Below, piece by piece: positions 56,784 through 64,000 of a stretch of 64,000 nucleotides of DNA. The notes below the pieces were generated by a model. That model worked only from the letters and a program-made list of their open reading frames with translations, had not been told where the DNA came from and did not search any database. Within the stretch, counting starts at the first letter, position 1, and every line of letters begins with the position of its first letter. Source of the DNA: an uncultured Bacteroidota bacterium (GTDB lineage Bacteria; Bacteroidota; Bacteroidia; Flavobacteriales; Flavobacteriaceae); contig CACMZR010000001.1 of assembly GCA_902618245.1 (NCBI GenBank), positions 62,001 through 126,000 of the forward strand. Direction: 5' to 3'. A program made the translations under genes and the position numbers.

Positions 56784-57791
56784 GTGAGTCAAGTTGTTTT
56801 TAGTAAAGAAAATGGAGAATCATATCATGCAGATTCACTCGATTTAATCCAATCTGAAGAGTTTAAAAAAAAGTATAAAGGAAAAATAAATCTCATTTTT
56901 ACATCTCCACCATTTGATTTAATCCATCACAAAAAATATGGAAATAAAAAAGGTGATGACTATATAAAATGGCTAACTCAGTTTTCAGAGCCATTATCTG
57001 ACTTACTTTCTGAGGATGGGAGTATTGTAATTGAACTTGGAAATTCATGGGAAAAAGGGACTCCTACGGTTTCAACTGTTCCCATGGAAGCTTTACTTGA
57101 GTTTAAAAACAAATCTAACTTATATCTATGTCAAGAATTTATTTGTCATAACCCAGCAAGACTTCCAAATCCTGCTCAATGGGTGACAGTAAATAGAATA
57201 AGAGTTAAAGACACGTTCACAAGGGTCTGGTGGTTATCAAAAACACCTTATCCCAAATCAGACAATTCACAAGTACTTGTTAAATACAGCAATAGTATGA
57301 GGAATAAAATGAAGAGGGGTGATATTAATGCTGGAAGAAGACCATCTGGGCATTATATAACAGATAATTTTCTAAAAAACAATGAAGGGAGTATCTCTCC
57401 AAATTTCTTAAATCTTTTTAATGGAGAATTTATGTTTGAGGATATGGAGAATTCTTTAGCAATTTCAAATTCTTCTATTCAACCTATTTATAATAAATTT
57501 TGTCAGGATAATGAATTGCAAAGGCATCCTGCAAGAATGCAAATTGGACTAACAGAATACTTTATTAGGTTTTTAACCCACGAGAATGATATTGTATTTG
57601 ACCCATTTAGTGGGAGTAATACAACGGGCATGGTTGCAGAGGTTTTAAAAAGAAGATGGGTTAGTTGCGAGAAAAACCTAGACTATATAAAAGGCTCATT
57701 AATTAGATTTTTTGATGAAGATAAATCAGTCAATATCATTAAGAGAATGGCAGAAAACAGCCTTCCAGAATTGGAAAGAAAATCAGTATAA
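56784..57791 (+). CDS. DNA (N4-cytosine) methyltransferase, PvuII-like
   Basis: 335 residues with the beta-class order: catalytic motif TSPPF (40-44) first, AdoMet motif DPFSGSNTTG (273-282) later. Several stretches closely resemble M.PvuII: KKYGN, ARLPNPAQWV, RIRVKDTFTRVWWLSKT, RRPSGH, EGSISPN and HPARMQIGLTEYFIRFLT. TSPPF favours N4-methylation of cytosine. The target site cannot be inferred. GTG start at 56784. It is the first gene of a four-gene operon, and its 3' end overlaps the helicase gene by 77 bases. No PvuII-type small endonuclease gene is adjacent. Confidence 0.88.
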   Translation: MSQVVFSKENGESYHADSLDLIQSEEFKKKYKGKINLIFTSPPFDLIHHKKYGNKKGDDYIKWLTQFSEPLSDLLSEDGSIVIELGNSWEKGTPTVSTVPMEALLEFKNKSNLYLCQEFICHNPARLPNPAQWVTVNRIRVKDTFTRVWWLSKTPYPKSDNSQVLVKYSNSMRNKMKRGDINAGRRPSGHYITDNFLKNNEGSISPNFLNLFNGEFMFEDMENSLAISNSSIQPIYNKFCQDNELQRHPARMQIGLTEYFIRFLTHENDIVFDPFSGSNTTGMVAEVLKRRWVSCEKNLDYIKGSLIRFFDEDKSVNIIKRMAENSLPELERKSV

Positions 57792-58905
57792 CGGAATATT
57801 TTCTGTTGTCACTGGAGGAGGTAAAACAATTTTTGGAATTTACTGTTTAGCATACTTATTTGAAAATGATTTAATTGATTCATCAATTATTATTGTTCCA
57901 ACAAAAACTCTTCAAGACCAATGGGCTTCAAATTTATCCATTCACACAAACTCTTCAATCAAGGAGATAAGTTTCAATTACAAGAAGCTTAATAAGATAA
58001 ACATAATTATTAACCTTTCTGCTCAAAAAATCCCATTTGAAAAATTAAATAACAGATACTCAATTATATTAGATGAGTGCCATAGATATGGAACTGAAAA
58101 GAATTTGAGTTTTTTAAAAAATAAGTTTGAAAGCAAAATAGGGCTAACAGCTACTTTAGAAAGAAAATATGATGATGGTGTAGAGCAAATATTAATTCCC
58201 AATATTGGAAAAAAAATTTATGATTATGATATAAAAAAGGCACTGAAAGATGGTGTAGTCGAAAATTACAAAATGGTTTATTTAAAAACCTTTTTTAATG
58301 ATAAGGAGGAAGAAGAATATGAAAATCTATCAAAAAAGATTGCTAAATTATCTGGAATGCATTACAGTGGTGTTAAAAACAAAAACAATATTGATTCAGA
58401 TAAATATTTGAAATTGCTTTTGTTCAAAAGAAGTAGGTTAGTAAATAATTCTAATCAGAGAAAGTATATTGCAACAAAACTTATATTAAATAATCTTAGA
58501 AGAAAAAAAATTATATTTTGTGAAAGCATAAAACAGGCTGAAGAAATCAAAGAAGAATGCAAAAAAAATAATTTAGACACTGTTGTTTATCATTCTAAAA
58601 TGAGTCAGAGTGATAGAGTGTCCGTCTTAAATAGTTTTCAGTCTAATTACTATCATACTCTTATTGGTTGTAAAGCATTAGATGAAGGTTTTGACGTTCC
58701 AGATATTGATTTTGCAATTATTGTATCTCAAACAAATACTAGTAGGCAAAGAATTCAACGATTAGGGAGAACAATTAGAAAATCTAAAGGGAAAGAAAAA
58801 CCTATTATTTATACTTTATATACAACAGAAGATGAATTTTCTGATTTATATGAAGAACAATTCAGTAACTCACACATAGAAGTAAAATGGGCCGAGGTGA
58901 AATAG
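57715..58905 (+). CDS. SF2 DExH-type DNA helicase/translocase
   Basis: 396 residues with the ATG at 57715 (a TTG three bases earlier is also in frame). Motifs: LREWQKTAFQNW (Q-motif-like), TGGGKT Walker A (33-38), DECH (120-123), TATLE (145-149), and QRIQRLGRTIR motif VI (345-355). It resembles the helicase subunits of type III/XPB-like restriction systems but lacks their long extensions. The start region overlaps the methyltransferase gene by 77 bases in another frame, yet contains conserved helicase residues, so the overlap is real. It probably translocates on DNA to power the adjacent nuclease-like protein. Confidence 0.85.
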   Translation: MKINQSISLREWQKTAFQNWKENQYNGIFSVVTGGGKTIFGIYCLAYLFENDLIDSSIIIVPTKTLQDQWASNLSIHTNSSIKEISFNYKKLNKINIIINLSAQKIPFEKLNNRYSIILDECHRYGTEKNLSFLKNKFESKIGLTATLERKYDDGVEQILIPNIGKKIYDYDIKKALKDGVVENYKMVYLKTFFNDKEEEEYENLSKKIAKLSGMHYSGVKNKNNIDSDKYLKLLLFKRSRLVNNSNQRKYIATKLILNNLRRKKIIFCESIKQAEEIKEECKKNNLDTVVYHSKMSQSDRVSVLNSFQSNYYHTLIGCKALDEGFDVPDIDFAIIVSQTNTSRQRIQRLGRTIRKSKGKEKPIIYTLYTTEDEFSDLYEEQFSNSHIEVKWAEVK

Positions 58906-59648
58906 CAGGGTTATCATTCGATTTTTCAAATGAAACCGAATTTGAAGACATCATAGTTAAAAAACAAATTCTTAAAGAATACTTTGTTTATGACGCAAAA
59001 AAGACATTGAATATATTCCGAAAATATAATAGATATGCTGATGTCCTTCTTATTGAAAAAAACTACAGATATTGGAGTATTGGTGAAGTTGAAATTTCAA
59101 AACACTCATTTAAAAATCATGTTTTTCCTCAACTAATCGAAATATATTCTCTTATGGAGAAAAATATAGAATTAATAAGAAAAAATTATATGAACATAGA
59201 GGGTCTAGAAAAGACAAAACAAATTCAAGACTTAATTATGTACAACAAACCTTTTCTGAATCTAATTATTGACAAGCTTCCAAATAATTATAATAATATT
59301 CTGCCACTACTAAAATCATTTTGTAATGTTAATTTTGTCCAAAGACTTAGAGATACAGATGAAAATTACATGTATTTAACTGATAATGAATTTACAAAGT
59401 CTATTTCTGAATCATTTTCATATAGTTATGTTAACGAAGTAGTTTTAATTATTGACAACCCTAACTTACTCCAGCTTAATAAATTAGTTGAAGAATTTTT
59501 AATTTATAAAGAAGAAAAAATTTATATTAAGAAACGATTTGAAAAAATAAAAGGTACTGATAGACTATTTTGGATTATGGAAAAACAAATTCCAAATGGA
59601 AAATATAAACTAGTAAAAGAGAATAAAATTTTAAAATTACATAGATAA
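58887..59648 (+). CDS. Protein with possible PD-(D/E)XK nuclease core
   Basis: 253 residues, family not recognised. Residues 52-72 read D52-VLLIEKNYRYWSIGEVEISK, in which D52 and E67-V-E69 have the spacing of a PD-(D/E)XK active site (D...ExE/K), followed by a helix containing HVFPQLIEIY. The remainder is helical and Asn/Lys-rich. The first 19 bases overlap the helicase gene, and its TAA shares a base with the next ATG. The nuclease call is an inference from this one motif and the operon context. Confidence 0.5.
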   Translation: MGRGEIAGLSFDFSNETEFEDIIVKKQILKEYFVYDAKKTLNIFRKYNRYADVLLIEKNYRYWSIGEVEISKHSFKNHVFPQLIEIYSLMEKNIELIRKNYMNIEGLEKTKQIQDLIMYNKPFLNLIIDKLPNNYNNILPLLKSFCNVNFVQRLRDTDENYMYLTDNEFTKSISESFSYSYVNEVVLIIDNPNLLQLNKLVEEFLIYKEEKIYIKKRFEKIKGTDRLFWIMEKQIPNGKYKLVKENKILKLHR

Positions 59649-61171
59649 TGATACCATCAATTAATAAAATAGAGATAGGAAGTTCAACTCTAAAAAGATA
59701 CGCAGACATTGATTATGACGAATGGTACGCTATGGCAGAATATGTAGATAACTCTCTCCATAGTTATATGAATAATAAATCTGCTTTAAATAGAATAGGT
59801 ATTAAACATTGTGATGTAAAACTTTCAATCCTAGACAATGGAGATGGTGAGGAGATAAATATTTTAGATAATGCAGGAGGAATTCATACTGATGAATTTG
59901 AAAGGTTACTTTCAATGGGTCTATCAAAAGAAAAAAGCGATACCCAACTGAGTGAATTTGGAATGGGAATGAAGACGGCCACCATATGGTTTGGTAATTA
60001 TATTGAAATTGAAACCAAACATTATTTAGAAGATAAATGCTATAAAATCACCATTGACGTAAATAAAGTAGATACTGAAGATTATGTAAAAATTACTGAG
60101 GTAAATCCAAGTTCTAATTTAAAATCATTTACGAAGATTAAAATATCAAAACTTAATAGGAGGCTCAAAAGAAAGAAAAATAAAATAAAAGAATCACTTG
60201 CAAGCATTTATAGAAAATATATTGAGTCTGGTGATATAATTATAACCTTTGAAGATGATATCTTAAAACCAATAAACATTGAATTAGGAAAAGATGCAGA
60301 GGGCAAACTATTTAAAAAAGAATTTGAAATTAAATTAAAAAATGGTAAAAAATGTAAAGGCTGGATAGGCATTATGCTAAAAGGTAAAACAATAATGTCA
60401 GGATTTTCAGTATACAGAAACTCAAGATTAGTCCAAGGTTATCCAGAAAACTCATGGAGACCAAAAGAAGTTTTTGGTCAAGAGGGTGGAAGTAATACAA
60501 TTAAAAACCAGAAATTAATTGGCGAACTCGATATGTCTGATTTCGATGTTGCTCACACCAAAAACAAAATTAATTTCAAAGACGATGATGAAGGTGAATT
60601 CAGAAACAAACTGGGAGAAGTGTGTTCTGACATTGCAGCCGAAGCAAACAGAGTGAGTAAGCCTAAAACACCAAAAGAACATGAGGAGAGTATCAATGTA
60701 ATTATAGGAAAACAAAAAATAGAAGAATATTTTAAGGAACCAGAAAATATTGATGTTTCAACAATTGAATATGTTTCAACTACAGTTAAATTAAATACAT
60801 CAAAAAAAGTAAAAGAAATTTATGAAAATGAAGAACCCCATCTTGATTTTTCAGACATGAAAAACGTAGAGGGAATTAATAAAGCAGTACTTGTATATCA
60901 TTTCATGGATAGGAGTCTTCCATACATGATTTTAAACGAAATTGATGATAAATTGATTGTATGTATTAATGTAAAACATCCTTATTATGAGAATATTGCC
61001 GAAAATGGTAAAGCCGATAATGAGGTCATTTTTAAAATGAATTGCATTTTTGATGCATTAGCAGAGCAACATAACAAAAATATGTACGGGGACGACCTCT
61101 CACCAGAAGATATGAGACTTACAAAAGATGTATTTCTTAAGAAGTGGATAACTCATTTGGTAGAATCTTAA
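59648..61171 (+). CDS. MORC/HSP90-like GHKL ATPase
   Basis: 507 residues. The N-terminal GHKL ATPase has the N-box EYVDNS (E31, D34, N35), motif G1 DNAGGI (74-79) and G2 GMGMKTA (105-111). It is followed by an S5-type transducer region with FSVYRNSRLVQGYPENSW, as in MORC and HSP90-like bacterial ATPases. The C-terminal 150 residues are unassigned. GHKL/MORC-type ATPases are known from restriction-modification neighbourhoods, where they are thought to act as ATP-dependent clamps on DNA. It completes the four-gene operon. Confidence 0.82.
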   Translation: MIPSINKIEIGSSTLKRYADIDYDEWYAMAEYVDNSLHSYMNNKSALNRIGIKHCDVKLSILDNGDGEEINILDNAGGIHTDEFERLLSMGLSKEKSDTQLSEFGMGMKTATIWFGNYIEIETKHYLEDKCYKITIDVNKVDTEDYVKITEVNPSSNLKSFTKIKISKLNRRLKRKKNKIKESLASIYRKYIESGDIIITFEDDILKPINIELGKDAEGKLFKKEFEIKLKNGKKCKGWIGIMLKGKTIMSGFSVYRNSRLVQGYPENSWRPKEVFGQEGGSNTIKNQKLIGELDMSDFDVAHTKNKINFKDDDEGEFRNKLGEVCSDIAAEANRVSKPKTPKEHEESINVIIGKQKIEEYFKEPENIDVSTIEYVSTTVKLNTSKKVKEIYENEEPHLDFSDMKNVEGINKAVLVYHFMDRSLPYMILNEIDDKLIVCINVKHPYYENIAENGKADNEVIFKMNCIFDALAEQHNKNMYGDDLSPEDMRLTKDVFLKKWITHLVES

Positions 61172-62106
61172 TATATTCTATTTATATGCTGCCTTACATT
61201 TAATTTGAGGGCCAAAAAATTTGATAAATTCATATCTTTTGAACACACGCTATAACAAACTGCATCTGAAATTATGTCAATTAGTCTAGTTCTATCAGCA
61301 TTTATGAAAGTCTCATTTGAAATCATAACCTTTAAACTTTTTTCTGTTCCAGGACTAAATCCAATATCAAATTCATATCCGTTTGAAATTTGTCCATTTA
61401 TAACAATTAGATAAATTGCAAAATTAGTTTCATAATGTATTGTTTTTATCAGCTTACTTTTTTCGCTATCGAGCCAATCAATTTCTGAAATAATATCAGT
61501 ATCTAATTCTACTAAAACATTTTTTATTCTCTCAACCTCGACATGCTTTTTGTACTCTTTCTTAAGAATTTTTTGAATTTCTTCTTCACTTTGATTTTCT
61601 TTTACATAATAATCTTTGATTACCTTGTCTAAATCAATTCCATCAGTATATTTTCTGGAGATTTCTTGTTCAATTATGTATTGTTGGGTTTTATCAATTT
61701 TATTCTCTCGACAAAAATCATCAAGTTCTTTTCTTTCTTTATTTGTAATTATTAAATCTTCCCACGCTTTAACACATAAGTCTTTAAATTCAGAAATTAT
61801 TTCATCTCTATGGTTTTCATTGTACTCTAGTCCGACAGTTATTTTTTGGTTAATTACAAATCTATTAATTGCAGTATTTCCTTTTAAAAAATGATGAAGC
61901 TCGTGTTTGATTAATTCATTATATATTTTATTGTAATCGAAAACTAAACTTAATATTCCATTTATAATTCTAGATTCAATCTTGTCAATTTCAGTTTTAA
62001 GTTTTATGATTTCTTTTGAATGCTTGACACGTTCCATTGGTGAATATTTTTTAAAATATTCTGAATGCTTGCGTTTTGTAGATTTATATTCTTCTACTAA
62101 TTTCAT
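61168..62106 (-). CDS. Hypothetical protein, helical, Glu/Lys-rich
   Basis: 312 residues, no family recognised. The N-terminal half is coiled-coil-like (KRKHSEYFKKYSPMERVKHSKEI is one such stretch, seen in part). The middle has a segment ITNKERKELDDFCRENKID with the look of a helical calcium-less EF/TerB-like motif, and the C-terminus is alpha/beta. It converges on the GHKL ATPase gene with a 4-base overlap. It may be an accessory or unrelated passenger. Confidence 0.5.
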   Translation of the reverse strand: MKLVEEYKSTKRKHSEYFKKYSPMERVKHSKEIIKLKTEIDKIESRIINGILSLVFDYNKIYNELIKHELHHFLKGNTAINRFVINQKITVGLEYNENHRDEIISEFKDLCVKAWEDLIITNKERKELDDFCRENKIDKTQQYIIEQEISRKYTDGIDLDKVIKDYYVKENQSEEEIQKILKKEYKKHVEVERIKNVLVELDTDIISEIDWLDSEKSKLIKTIHYETNFAIYLIVINGQISNGYEFDIGFSPGTEKSLKVMISNETFINADRTRLIDIISDAVCYSVCSKDMNLSNFLALKLNVRQHINRIY

Positions 62107-62207
62107 AAATGGGTTATATTAGATTAAATATAACTAAATATGAGAATTGTATAATTTACTCCATATAAATTGTTAGTCAGATAAACAAAAAAAACTATGT
62201 TTTAGCA

Positions 62208-62645
62208 ATGTGTGATTTAGATGGTCCTTTTAAATTTTGTAGTTGTTCAGGGAAAATTAACAAGAAAAAACCCTATTGGGTGCTAAATAAATCTGTGAGG
62301 AAGGAAGAATTATTGATTATAGACGATAACGATATAGATGAAATTCCGAGAATGGAGGTCATAGGAACTTTTAGGTTTGACGAAAATGATGATAAAAAAT
62401 GGTCAATTAGAGAACAGCTTTTAATGAAGCTTAATACAAAAGATGTTTTTGACTTTAATTATAAACCTTGTGAAAACGATATAATCAAGATATTTGATGG
62501 AAAATTCAAACATCACTTTATTTATTCTATTAATGATGGTTTAAGTAATTGGGAAATTCTTGATGATGGTCCTTTTAGTAATGAAAAAGGTGATTTTAAA
62601 TTAACCCCAAAAAAGAAAGGTTTTATCAAGACTATTGGATTATAG
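62208..62645 (+). CDS. Hypothetical cysteine-containing protein
   Basis: 145 residues starting MCDLDGPFKFCSCSG, with three Cys within the first 13 residues, then KPYWVLNKSV and an acidic middle. This opening recalls a group of short Bacteroidota proteins of unknown function. No catalytic motif visible. Followed 14 bases later by another small gene on the same strand. Confidence 0.5.
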   Translation: MCDLDGPFKFCSCSGKINKKKPYWVLNKSVRKEELLIIDDNDIDEIPRMEVIGTFRFDENDDKKWSIREQLLMKLNTKDVFDFNYKPCENDIIKIFDGKFKHHFIYSINDGLSNWEILDDGPFSNEKGDFKLTPKKKGFIKTIGL

Positions 62646-62659
62646 TCTCAATTCAGAAA

Positions 62660-62866
62660 ATGAAATCTATAGAATTATTTGACGAATACTGTAAGCTAAA
62701 CCCAGGTTTTTGTAATGATTACGGAACGTTGATGTTTACAGTTGGTGAGGAGGAAATGTGTAAGGTGCTTGAGAAATGCATCAATGATAAATTAAGGTTC
62801 CAAATTTGTTATCCGCCAGATAGTGATGATGATGGATTTGTTAAGTACATCAAGAATAAGGAATAG
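62660..62866 (+). CDS. Small hypothetical acidic protein
   Basis: 68 residues with four Cys spread over the length and an acidic stretch DSDDDGF near the end. Not recognised. It follows the 145-residue gene closely and overlaps the opposing nuclease gene by 17 bases. Confidence 0.45.
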   Translation: MKSIELFDEYCKLNPGFCNDYGTLMFTVGEEEMCKVLEKCINDKLRFQICYPPDSDDDGFVKYIKNKE

Positions 62867-63581
62867 TTTTTAATTGATATTTACAATAATCACAATTTTC
62901 AGTGTGTTTAGGAACACTTTCTTGTTTTAATAAATCAATCAAATCCGATAAGGTTTTTTCTATCCAAGAATCATCGCCTGTATAATCCAGCAAGCTAATT
63001 TCAAAGTCTAGTTTTTCATCAAATCTTTCTTTATTTTTCATTCCATTACAGTAAACGAAATATCCAATATTTGATACTTTAAAACCATTATTTCTCAATA
63101 AATATTGATAAAATTCCATCTGCCTTTTATATCCTATTTGCCAATCTGCATCAAGATTAATTTCACTATTTTTTGATGTCGATTTATAATCAACAACAAT
63201 AAGTTCATTGGAATCAAGATTAATCCAAATATCATCAACAGCTCCAAAAAGATGAAGTTTTAATTTTTCATGTTGGTAAACTACACCGCTAAAATTATTT
63301 CTCCATTTGTCTAAATTTTCGTGTTGAAATGGTATTGCATTTAAACCTAGTCTTTTAATGTATGGATGAGGCTCTTTAATATTTCTGTAATAATCAAATT
63401 CATTTTTTAAAAGATTATCTACAGCTGAATTAAGATTAAAAGGAAAGCCAGGTGGTTGTCCAACTCCAAGTCTCCTGTCAAGGTAAAAGCATCTTGGACA
63501 ATTGAGAAAATAATCAACTTTTGAACGACTTAATTGATAAAAGTCACTTTTATCTGGTATGTATTTTCCTCTATATGACAT
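62850..63581 (-). CDS. Cas4/RecB-like PD-(D/E)XK nuclease with four cysteines
   Basis: 243 residues with the RecB-type nuclease core: FGAVDDIW (D116/D117), VVDYKST (D131, K133) and the QMEFYQYLL motif (Q154-Y158). A CPRC pair (C28, C31) near the N-terminus and CDYC (C230, C233) at the C-terminus could hold a zinc ion or an iron-sulfur cluster, a variation on the one-plus-three Cys arrangement of Cas4 and AddB. It may be a DNA exonuclease in repair or defence. No CRISPR array is present. Confidence 0.75.
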   Translation of the reverse strand: MSYRGKYIPDKSDFYQLSRSKVDYFLNCPRCFYLDRRLGVGQPPGFPFNLNSAVDNLLKNEFDYYRNIKEPHPYIKRLGLNAIPFQHENLDKWRNNFSGVVYQHEKLKLHLFGAVDDIWINLDSNELIVVDYKSTSKNSEINLDADWQIGYKRQMEFYQYLLRNNGFKVSNIGYFVYCNGMKNKERFDEKLDFEISLLDYTGDDSWIEKTLSDLIDLLKQESVPKHTENCDYCKYQLKTIPYS

Positions 63582-63709
63582 TAATCATAAATATAGTAAG
63601 AAGCATCAAATTCCTATTTAAATGTCTAGGTAAATCCTCGGCATATCCTCTTCATTAAGTTCAGGGAGTAATTTGTATATTGGCTATTATTAACCATTAA
63701 TCAATTAAA

Positions 63710-63922
63710 GTGAAACTATTCTTTTTGATTTTAGCCATAATATTTTATTGTATAGGTGTGTTTATAAAGTGGTACATAACCGTATCAAATATGCAACCAG
63801 AAAAGACTTCATATTTTGAGTCTAAAAATCCTTTTTTTTCTTCTTTGCTTCCTTGGAATATTCCATTTGGTATTTGGTTTTTAATTGCGGCTTGTTTAGG
63901 TCTTTCAAAATATTTTGACTGA
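63710..63922 (+). CDS. Small two-helix membrane protein
   Basis: 70 residues with two hydrophobic helices (LFFLILAIIFYCIGVFI; PFGIWFLIAACLGLS) joined by a polar loop. GTG start at 63710. It is followed after two bases by another gene, so the pair is probably co-transcribed. Not recognised. Confidence 0.5.
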   Translation: MKLFFLILAIIFYCIGVFIKWYITVSNMQPEKTSYFESKNPFFSSLLPWNIPFGIWFLIAACLGLSKYFD

Positions 63923-63924
63923 TT

Positions 63925-64000
63925 ATGCAAAAAGAGATGTTAGTTTATTCAAACAAAGAAGTAAGAGAAGAATTAAGCAAATCAAACTTGAAGGAAGTTA
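63925..64000 (+). CDS. Start of a gene cut by the window end
   Basis: An ATG two bases after the previous stop opens a frame that is not closed before 64000. It reads MQKEMLVYSNKEVREELSKS. The close spacing suggests the same transcript as the 70-residue membrane protein. Function cannot be judged from 25 residues. Confidence 0.45.
   Translation, partial: MQKEMLVYSNKEVREELSKSNLKEV

Larger units (their letters stand above)
56784..61171 (+). other. Candidate restriction/defence operon: methyltransferase, helicase, nuclease-like protein, GHKL ATPase
   Basis: Four genes on one strand with overlaps of 77, 19 and 1 bases, a sign of a single transcript and coordinated translation. The set combines self-marking (PvuII-like methyltransferase), translocation (SF2 helicase), a possible PD-(D/E)XK nuclease and a MORC/HSP90-like GHKL ATPase. 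The functional interpretation as anti-phage restriction is inference from these parts. Confidence 0.65.
50371..64000. mobile_element. Putative genomic island adjacent to tRNA-Asn, right end not in window
   Basis: Downstream of the tRNA the gene content changes from housekeeping to accessory: replication-type primase and SF3 helicase, a DNA methyltransferase with helicase and GHKL ATPase, nuclease-like proteins and many unknowns. A tRNA 3' end is a classical integration site. No integrase, capsid or conjugation gene and no second copy of the tRNA end are visible here, so the extent is unproven. The first two genes (50669-52096) could still be chromosomal. Confidence 0.5.

Noticed and set aside
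57712-57714. TTG as the helicase start codon
   Set aside because: An ATG follows immediately (57715) and would be preferred; the one-residue difference has no consequence.
50371-64000. Interpretation as a prophage
   Set aside because: Primase and SF3 helicase are present, but no terminase, portal, capsid, tail or lysis gene is seen, so only a general mobile island or satellite is supported.
1-64000. CRISPR arrays, rRNA genes, insertion sequences and riboswitches
   Set aside because: Looked for by eye on both strands; no regularly spaced repeats, no transposase motifs, no rRNA segments and no recognisable riboswitch core were found. A covariance-model scan was not possible.

Overview
The window looks like chromosomal DNA of an AT-rich member of the Bacteroidota, most likely a (marine) Flavobacteriia. 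The signs are a type IX secretion C-terminal sorting domain, a carboxypeptidase-like/TonB receptor of the Oar type, an sdhC-sdhA-sdhB operon, many lipoproteins with flavobacterial lipoboxes, almost no Shine-Dalgarno sequences, and promoters of the Bacteroidota type (TTTG, 19 nt, TAnnTTTG). No 16S or other species-level marker is present, so the genus cannot be named.

Region 1 (1-50296) is ordinary chromosome. It begins with the 3' part of a large T9SS-exported adhesin-like protein and a surface lipoprotein. Next come a PepSY membrane protein, a sterol desaturase-like hydroxylase, a complete RND efflux operon (adaptor, pump, TolC-like channel), an HxlR regulator with an M24 peptidase, a run of secreted or lipoprotein hydrolases, and an ArsC-like reductase. 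Two paralogous duplicated-domain secreted proteins of unknown function flank that run. After that: an AlkB-type alkane hydroxylase, small membrane proteins, a fused peptide-type ABC ATPase, an aldo/keto reductase, an OmpA lipoprotein, exonuclease III, glycyl-tRNA synthetase, an omega-amidase-like nitrilase and a beta-lactamase-fold hydrolase. The region continues with a GatZ-like barrel protein, succinate dehydrogenase, aminopeptidase P, an MFS transporter, the FeoA/FeoB iron system with a tiny Cys-rich partner, a SCO copper chaperone, RseP, a SOUL protein, the Oar-like receptor, and a glycosyltransferase/metallophosphoesterase pair.

Region 2 (50297-64000) starts with tRNA-Asn(GUU). Everything after it looks like accessory DNA inserted at the tRNA 3' end. 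Two secreted proteins are followed by a leftward replication-type module (TPR protein, unknown protein, SF3/D5 helicase, VirE/BT4734-type primase). Diverging from that is a tightly overlapping rightward four-gene operon: a PvuII-like N4-cytosine DNA methyltransferase, an SF2 DExH helicase, a protein with a possible PD-(D/E)XK core, and a MORC/HSP90-like GHKL ATPase. This looks like a restriction or anti-phage defence system in which the usual small endonuclease is replaced by a helicase, nuclease and GHKL ATPase module. It is the most interesting content of the window. Small unknown genes, a Cas4/RecB-like nuclease with four cysteines, and a truncated reading frame close the window. No integrase, capsid or conjugation gene is visible, so the far end of the element must lie beyond 64000 if it is intact.
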